The notes under the pieces: generated by a model
The model's input: only the letters and a program-made list of their open reading frames with translations
Told to the model about the DNA's origin: nothing
The model's database searches: none
Source of the DNA: Pseudeuparius sepicola
Lineage: Eukaryota; Arthropoda; Insecta; Coleoptera; Anthribidae
Length of the DNA stretch: 64,000 nt
Direction: 5' to 3'
Assembly: GCA_963920635.1 (NCBI GenBank)
Contig: OY987298.1
Coordinates: 145,488,257-145,552,256 of the forward strand
Program-made: the position numbers and the translations under genes
Shown: positions 56,984 through 64,000 of the stretch, piece by piece
Layout of the letters: every line of letters starts with the position of its first letter
How positions within the stretch are numbered: the stretch's first letter is position 1

Positions 56984-57779
56984 CAGGGTGAGCGAAACTC
57001 GACGTCTCAGGCATACAGCGGAAACACGAAAACTCAAAATAAAATTTCGAAAATGGGTTCTTAAATGGCACATACTAAAGGCCAATTATGACCGAAAATT
57101 AGCTTTTTTGATGTTTGGGAAAATGGCCCCTGTGACGTCATCGATATTATTTTCCCAGAAACATACCATTTTTCCATATATAGGTATTGAAAATCCTTAT
57201 CATTCTCAACAACTTTTGTAGGAAAAGATTTTCTGTATCTTTTATTGTTCAAAATGTACAGGGTCGAATATGTAAAAAAGACATGGAATTTTTTCTAATC
57301 ATTTTCCGAAATCTAGCTAGCCATGGAAACAATTCAGAAATTATTGAAGAGTATGTTAGGGTGTCTTGCGCACCCTTAAATTTATTCAACTGGAATATTT
57401 TTAATGTTTTTTTTTGTAACAGACAGTAATAGCAAACAAGTTAGTAACAAGCCCAATTCAAGAATTTAAAAAATATTCCAGTTGAATAAATTTAAGGATG
57501 CACAAGACACCCTAACATATTCTTAAATAATTACGTTGCCATGGCTAGCTAGATTTCAGAAAATGATTAGAAAAAATTCCAATTTTTTTACATTTTTTAC
57601 ATACATCTGTTCCTACAAAAGTTGTTGAGAATGATAAGGACTTTCGATATATAGGGAAAAAATTGTATGTTTCTGAGAAAATAATATCGATGATGTCACA
57701 GCGGCCATTTTCCCAAACATCAAAAAAGCTTATTTTCGGTCATATCCCATGTAAGGGACGTCGAGTTTCGCTCTCCCTG
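56984..57779. mobile_element. TA-flanked foldback element (CAGGGTGAGCGAAACTCGAC)
   Basis: The ends are mirrored (GTCGAGTTTCGCTCTCCCTG) with TA at 56982-56983 and 57780-57781. Arms of about 380 bp include AGGGTGTCTTGCGCACCCTT and its partner near 57495-57515. Confidence 0.9.
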
Positions 57780-57814
57780 TACATAAAGCCAGTAGTATAA
57801 TTTATAACTTTTAT

Positions 57815-58686
57815 TAAGCCTGTTTTACATTGACAATTTCTTCATTAATTAATTCATGAAGTTGCTTCAAGGACAAATTAATTTAAAAAATCGTGTATTA
57901 CACTGGCAATTTCTTCATGAATTTCTTCATGAAGTTACTTTACGAATTAGAGCATGTTCTATTTTCCGTCAAGTTTTGCGTGAACTTCAGGAGTACTAAC
58001 ATTGAAAATTTGAACACAAAGAAGGCTATATTTTGATACTGGTTTTTGTTTGAGGCATTATATAGATGAGGAAGAGGAGAGTATATAATATAAAAGCTGT
58101 GTATGTGTGTGTGTGTGTAATGTTCACAATTTTTAAGTAGGTACATATAATTATACGATTTATCTTACAATATGTTTTATGTATTTCGTATTCACGAAAT
58201 AATCACAAAACTCCTCTGGAGCAGCAACGCAAGTATGTCTTGGTGAGCATGTTTAGTAAGAAAGTCCAAATTGAAATATATATAGTCTTCATCAAGCTCT
58301 TCTGGGATAGAACTAGGACATTCGGGTCTCAAAAATTATGTAATGTGCAACATGCCAATGTTATGGTTTTCACTCTTTCCGCATATTCAAATTAATTGCA
58401 GTCAAAAAAACTCTAAATCGTTTGGCTAACTACTCTTCTAGCCAGACTTAATCTGTAGTTAAATATGCTTTGTTTTTTGGTGATATCTCGAAGTGGATAT
58501 GGTTATAAAATATGTTCTGATAGGGAAAATGCAGCACAAAAAAATATTTTGTTATTTATTCTGTTGTATTGGTATTCGCTAGAATCTGTCATAAGGTGAC
58601 AAATCTTCATCACTGTAAAGTAGAACTTATTCACAAACTTATTCGTGAATTAATTCTTGAAGAAATTGTCAATGTAAAACAGGCTT
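57815..58686. mobile_element. PIF/Harbinger-like non-autonomous element
   Basis: The ends AAGCCTGTTTTACATTGACA and complement (GTCAATGTAAAACAGGCTT) lie in TTA/TAA context, as expected for the 3-bp TWA targets of this superfamily. Inside, the word CTTCATGAA(T/G)T recurs near the left end. A (TG)n run lies at about 58097-58117. No transposase. Confidence 0.7.
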
Positions 58687-58828
58687 AAAATATCCACATT
58701 TCAAGAATTTTGCTCCCGTAGGGATGTTTTGTCACTGCCACACGATTGGTCAAAATGTGAAATTTCGTGAGGTACCTAGTCGCTTAAAAATATATCTTAA
58801 AATTTAAATGGCTACCTGATCTTTCCAG

Positions 58829-59021
58829 GATCGTATCAGCCCAGTACGGAGCTTATGCTCCGTTTCTATGGTTACTTCAAACAGGCGACACAAGGGACGT
58901 GTTCGGGCAGGCGTCCCGCCTTTTGGGATGTGGTTGGACGTGCCAAATACGACGCGTGGAAGAGATTAGGGGACATGCCCAGCAAGGAGGCCATGGCCAA
59001 ATACGTGGACGAATTACATAC
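58829..59021 (+). CDS. ACBD5: ACBD4/5-type acyl-CoA-binding protein, exon 2
   Basis: Acceptor CTTTCCAG, donor GTAAGT at 59022, phase 2. Encodes YQPSTELMLRFYGYFKQATQ, CSGRRPAFWDVVGRAKYDAW and KRLGDMPSKEAMAKYVDELH. This is the acyl-CoA-binding core: the FY..(Y/F)KQAT.G motif, the AK(Y/W)DAW signature that contacts the CoA adenine and phosphate, and the final helix. The insertion CSGRRPAFWDVVG fits ACBD4/5 (C...RP.FWD..G). The gene continues to the right beyond the 826-bp array, so intron 2 is at least 5 kb. Confidence 0.92.
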
Positions 59022-59027
59022 GTAAGT

Positions 59028-59288
59028 ACAATTGGATATGGTAATAAATAACAATTGGATATGGTAATAAATATAATGAAAACTATTGATCAACAATTGA
59101 TAGATTTTTTCCGATACCAGTCTGCATGTATTGTTAATATTTGACAGATCTCAACATCTGCCATCGTGGCCGAGCAATTTTAAATTGTTTGTGTATTTCG
59201 CAATTTGGCAAGCATTTCATTATTCTGAACAATAATAGTGTGTCATGGAAAGCAAAATCATTTGTCAATAGCTTGTGACAAACAGTAT
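59028..59288. other. ACBD intron 2, start
   Basis: Short stretch with a duplicated ACAATTGGATATGGTAATAA (59030 and 59051); otherwise unassigned. Confidence 0.5.
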
Positions 59289-59297
59289 GTAATTTAA

Positions 59298-60541
59298 CAA
59301 GGCCTACTATAAAGACAGGCCCTGGCGCACAAAAATCACGTGACCATCTTAGTCAGACGTCAGATGTCATTTGTCACATAACTGAAAGCTGCAGCTTGGG
59401 TTTTGAGAAGTTTTCAATGTTTAAAATGTTTTTATTTAAACGTCTTAGTTTATATTTTAGGAACAAGTTTGTGTCTATGCGCGTGTGTCCTGGGCGTCCT
59501 GGCGGAGGGGAACCGCCCAGGTGTTATTATGGCCTCTGGGTGGGAGTCATGGCGTCCAAGAGTATTGGTGCTGCTCGCACCGACGCGTGAGCGCTGTAAA
59601 GGGGAATTCTCCCCCGAACCACAGAATAGGGAGCCCGGAATTCCGTAATGGACTATTATGGACATGGACCGTATTGGACTGGACAGTGGAGCCTGATTCA
59701 CAGAAGGGTGAACTGCTTACGGGAGATCCGCGAGTTCAGACGGTCCGGGTGGCTGGAAGCCGTTCCCGTTGACCACGTTCGGGTTTGTGTATTTATTGTA
59801 TTCACCATTCACCTTGTGCGAAATAAATCAGTGTTGTAACCGTTGATTTTCGTTGTCGACCCACGCCCCGATACGGTTTATCTATTCGGTCTTTCACGCT
59901 GCCGAACAACTGAGACCTCGTCAATATTTGCAGTATACTTACCTACTGAGGTTAGTTTTCATTTTTATTTCGTAAAAAATAACCCAAATACCAAATATTG
60001 GGTCTGTTTATATTATATTTATACATATTAAAAATGCCAGGAAGAAAGTGTCGCCATAACAAACATTTGTTTTGCCTCGGGATGATAATTTCCGCTAAAA
60101 ATGGATTCATCAAATTCCAACAGATTTAATTTCTAAAAAACCCTTAATTATGTGTGGCTAACACATTTTCAAGAAAGTGAAACAATTAAAGTGGACAAAT
60201 GTGTTGTGGGAGGAAAATACCTATAGAGAATATCACCTAAGCTAAAGGAAGGTGATGTCCCAACAATTTTTGAGAAGTGCCAAAATATTGTGAGTGCAGT
60301 GCCGTTTAACTCTCAGCCTAAAACAGCTGAGGCAGGTTGAAAATTTTGAAAAAACAATTAGAGAAAGCCTGGATGCACAAAACTAATAATGTAATAGATG
60401 AAAGGAAACTCGCCAAATTGTTACGAAATTTGTTTTTTTTTACTTATCTCCAAAAATGCCTTTCATTACATAGCACTAAGTTGGTCACGTGACTACGCGA
60501 TTATGCGTTAGCGCCGTGGCCTGTCTTTATCGTTGGCCTCG
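59298..60541 (+). mobile_element. Non-autonomous transposon with THAP-domain remains, copy 2
   Basis: Same termini as 9563-10731 (CAAGGCC...GGCCTCG) and its own 9-bp duplication GTAATTTAA (59289-59297 and 60542-60550). The THAP start codon is kept here (MPGRKCRHNKHLF at 60034), followed by LPRDDNFR, a stop, KWIHQIPTDLISKKPLI, then LKEGDVPTIFEK near 60240-60275. It is therefore a decayed but well recognisable THAP domain. Its right 500 bp are part of every unit of the adjoining tandem array. Confidence 0.85.
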
Positions 60542-63500
60542 GTAATTTAATAGTGTCGCGGTACACAGTTTAGTTTGTTTATTATTATTTACAAAGTGCC
60601 ATTTCGTTTTACAAGTCGGGAACAAGCAGATATCCATTTCTGTTATGGAGTTGCAAATGGAAATTGTGCGGAAGCAGCTCGGGAGTATCGGAGAAGATTT
60701 CCTCATAGACGCCATCCGCATCCCTCAGTATTTGTAAATATTCACCGACAATTTACAACTCACGGTCTGAGAGCTACTAGGCCCGATAAACAACAAAATA
60801 GGATTCGTCAAGAAGGAAACGATAACGTAATTCTTATATTAAAAATTCTTATATTAAAAATGCCAGGAAGAAAGTGTCGCCATAACAAACATTTGTTTTG
60901 CCTCAGGATGATAATTTCCGCTAAAAATGGATTCATCAAATTCCAACAGATTTAATTTCTAAAAAACCCTTAATTATGTGTGGCTAACACATTTTCAAGA
61001 AAGTGAAACAATTAAAGTAGACAAATGTGTTGTGGGAGGAAAATACCTATAGAGAATATCACCTAAGCTAAAGGAAGGTGATGTCCCAACAATTTTTGAG
61101 AAGTGCCAAAATATTGTGAGTGCAGTGCCGTTTAACTCTCAGCCTAAAACAGCTGAGGCAGGTTGAAAATTTTGAAAAAACAATTAGAGAAAGCCTGGAT
61201 GCACAAAACTAATATTGTAATAGATGAAAGGAAACTCGCCAAATTGTTACGAAATTTGTTTTTTTTTACTTATCTCCAAAAATGCCTTTCATTACATAGC
61301 ACTAAGTTGGTCACGTGACTACGCGATTATGCGTTAGCGCCGTGGCCTGTCTTTATCGTTGGCCTCGGTAATTTAATAGTGTCGCGGTACACAGTTTAGT
61401 TTGTTTATTATTATTTACAAAGTGCCATTTCGTTTTACAAGTCGGGAACAAGCAGATATCTATTTCTGTTATGGAGTTGCAAATGGAAATTCTGCGGAAG
61501 CAGCTCGGGAGTATCGGAGAAGATTTCCTCATAGACGCCATCCGCATCCCTCAGTATTTGTAAATATTCACCGACAATTTACAACTCACGGTCTGAGAGC
61601 TACTAGGCCCGATAAACAACAAAATAGGATTCGTCAAGAAGGAAACGATAACGTAATTCTTATATTAAAAATTCTTATATTAAAAATGCCAGGAAGAAAG
61701 TGTCGCCATAACAAACATTTGTTTTGCCTCAGGATGATAATTTCCGCTAAAAATGGATTCATCAAATTCCAACAGATTTAATTTCTAAAAAACCCTTAAT
61801 TATGTGTGGCTAACACATTTTCAAGAAAGTGAAACAATTAAAGTGGACAAATGTGTTGTGGGAGGAAAATACCTATAGAGAATATCACCTAAGCTAAAGG
61901 AAGGTGATGTCCCAACAATTTTTGAGAAGTGCCAAAATATTGTGAGTGCAGTGCCGTTTAACTCTCAGCCTAAAACAGCTGAGGCAGGTTGAAAATTTTG
62001 AAAAAACAATTAGAGAAAGCCTGGATGCACAAAACTAATAATGTAATAGATGAAAGGAAACTCGCCAAATTGTTACGAAATTTGTTTTTTTTTACTTATC
62101 TCCAAAAATGCCTTTCATTAAATAGCACTAAGTTGGTCACGTGACTACGCGATTATGCGTTAGCGCCGTGGCCTGTCTTTATCGTTGGCCTCGGTAATTT
62201 AATAGTGTCGCGGTACACAGTTTAGTTTGTTTATTATTATTTACAAAGTGCCATTTCGTTTTACAAGTCGGGAACAAGCAGATATCTATTTCTGTTATGG
62301 AGTTGCAAATGGAAATTCTGCGGAAGCAGCTCGGGAGTATCGGAGAAGATTTCCTCATAGACGCCATCCGCATCCCTCAGTATTTGTAAATATTCACCGA
62401 CAATTTACAACTCACGGTCTGAGAGCTACTAGGCCCGATAAACAACAAAATAGGATTCGTCAAGAAGGAAACGATAACGTAATTCTTATATTAAAAATTC
62501 TTATATTAAAAATGCCAGGAAGAAAGTGTCGCCATAACAAACATTTGTTTTGCCTCAGGATGATAATTTCCGCTAAAAATGGATTCATCAAATTCCAACA
62601 GATTTAATTTCTAAAAAACCCTTAATTATGTGTGGCTAACACATTTTCAAGAAAGTGAAACAATTAAAGTAGACAAATGTGTTGTGGGAGGAAAATACCT
62701 ATAGAGAATATCACCTAAGCTAAAGGAAGGTGATGTCCCAACAATTTTTGAGAAGTGCCAAAATATTGTGAGTGCAGTGCCGTTTAACTCTCAGCCTAAA
62801 ACAGCTGAGGCAGGTTGAAAATTTTGAAAAAACAATTAGAGAAAGCCTGGATGCACAAAACTAATAATGTAATAGATGAAAGGAAACTCGCCAAATTGTT
62901 ACGAAATTTGTTTTTTTTTACTTATCTCCAAAAATGCCTTTCATTACATAGCACTAAGTTGGTCACGTGACTACGCGATTATGCGTTAGCGCCGTGGCCT
63001 GTCTTTATCGTTGGCCTCGGTAATTTAATAGTGTCGCGGTACACAGTTTAGTTTGTTTATTATTATTTACAAAGTGCCATTTCGTTTTACAAGTCGGGAA
63101 CAAGCAGATATCTATTTCTGTTATGGAGTTGCAAATGGAAATTCTGCGGAAGCAGCTCGGGAGTATCGGAGAAGATTTCCTCATAGACGCCATCCGCATC
63201 CCTCAGTATTTGTAAATATTCACCGACAATTTACAACTCACGGTCTGAGAGCTACTAGGCCCGATAAACAACAAAATAGGATTCGTCAAGAAGGAAACGA
63301 TAACGTAATTCTTATATTAAAAATTCTTATATTAAAAATGCCAGGAAGAAAGTGTCGCCATAACAAACATTTGTTTTGCCTCAGGATGATAATTTCCGCT
63401 AAAAATGGATTCATCAAATTCCAACAGATTTAATTTCTAAAAAACCCTTAATTATGTGTGGCTAACACATTTTCAAGAAAGTGAAACAATTAAAGTAGAC

Positions 63501-64000
63501 AAATGTGTTGTGGGAGGAAAATACCTATAGAGAATATCACCTAAGCTAAAGGAAGGTGATGTCCCAACAATTTTTGAGAAGTGCCAAAATATTGTGAGTG
63601 CAGTGCCGTTTAACTCTCAGCCTAAAACAGCTGAGGCAGGTTGAAAATTTTGAAAAAACAATTAGAGAAAGCCTGGATGCACAAAACTAATAATGTAATA
63701 GATGAAAGGAAACTCGCCAAATTGTTACGAAATTTGTTTTTTTTTACTTATCTCCAAAAATGCCTTTCATTACATAGCACTAAGTTGGTCACGTGACTAC
63801 GCGATTATGCGTTAGCGCCGTGGCCTGTCTTTATCGTTGGCCTCGGTAATTTAATAGTGTCGCGGTACACAGTTTAGTTTGTTTATTATTATTTACAAAG
63901 TGCCATTTCGTTTTACAAGTCGGGAACAAGCAGATATCTATTTCTGTTATGGAGTTGCAAATGGAAGTTCTGCGGAAGCAGCTCGGGAGTATCGGAGAAG
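60020..64000 (+). repeat. 826-bp tandem array, ~4.8 units, open at right edge
   Basis: The THAP ATG recurs at 60034, 60860, 61686, 62512 and 63338, exactly 826 bp apart. Each unit joins ~510 bp from the right part of the THAP element (through its terminus GGCCTCG) to ~310 bp of the flank beyond it, which encodes a DUF4817-like transposase domain. It then jumps back to the element interior at TTCTTATATTAAAAA, doubled at the junction. Units differ by only a few substitutions, the first being the most different, so amplification was recent. The array continues past the window. Confidence 0.97.
60596..60955 (+). pseudogene. Chimeric ORF: DUF4817-like HTH fused to THAP start (unit 1)
   Basis: The open frame reads VPFRFTSREQADIHFCYGVA and YRRRFPHRRHPHPSVFVNIH, a helix-turn-helix of the DUF4817 kind found at the N-terminus of mariner-like transposases (compare 22049 leftward). 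After DKQQNRIRQEG it runs through ILILKILILK into MPGRKCRHNKHLFCL of the THAP element and stops. The expected initiator is GTG instead of ATG, and no ATG precedes the fusion, so translation is doubtful. The same frame repeats at 61422, 62248 and 63074 and begins again at 63900. Confidence 0.85.

Noticed and set aside
60020..64000. CRISPR-like array
   Set aside because: Units are 826 bp, contiguous and nearly identical, with no repeat-spacer pattern; the genome is eukaryotic.

Overview
The window looks like insect nuclear DNA: AT-rich, with spliced genes, very long introns and a dense load of cut-and-paste DNA transposons. The order is not fixed by anything I can see; a beetle is only a guess. 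Six protein-coding genes can be supported by joining exons in phase. They are a C2H2 zinc-finger gene (3' exons only, 987-3611, +), ornithine decarboxylase antizyme (5515-33504, +), an XK-related membrane protein (44786-49062, -), DPH3 (49594-49964, +), the RNA polymerase III subunit RPC7/POLR3G (49967-50686, +), and the first two coding exons of an ACBD4/5-type acyl-CoA-binding protein (52736 onward, +, running off the right edge).

Layout. 1-3611: end of the zinc-finger gene, whose last intron holds a foldback element and a decayed ~130-150 bp tandem repeat. 5240-34100: the antizyme gene. Exon 1 (5515-5621) and exon 2 (17787-18154) are separated by a 12.2 kb intron; exon 3 (33361-33504) follows a 15.2 kb intron. 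Exon 2 carries the diagnostic UCC-UGA +1 frameshift site at 17887-17892, so the protein is read from two overlapping frames. Both introns are almost entirely nested transposons. These include two copies of a DD41D-type mariner-like element (18763-20700 and 29578-31514; the second has an open 357-aa transposase), a related element with a DUF4817-like N-terminus (20751-22646), and several hAT-type elements with clear 8-bp target duplications. 34.2-39.2 kb: a compound block of inverted-repeat elements. 39.2-44.5 kb: poorly explained intergenic DNA. 44.8-50.8 kb: XKR, DPH3 and RPC7, with XKR and DPH3 divergent and DPH3 and RPC7 only two bases apart. 52.5-64 kb: the start of the ACBD gene. Its second intron contains a transposon with THAP-domain remains that has seeded an 826-bp tandem array running past the window end.

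Overall patterns. About fifteen elements share TA target sites and CAG(G/T)GTG-type termini; most are long foldback (near-palindromic) derivatives. One foldback at 46868-48420 still contains decayed transposase with the second and third catalytic Asp motifs, which ties the foldbacks to the DD41D mariner-like family. Several insertions end within 12-55 bp of splice sites, so introns appear to have been filled up to their functional edges. The 826-bp array fuses a transposase DNA-binding domain in frame to the first residues of a THAP domain in every unit. It is the most unusual structure in the window.
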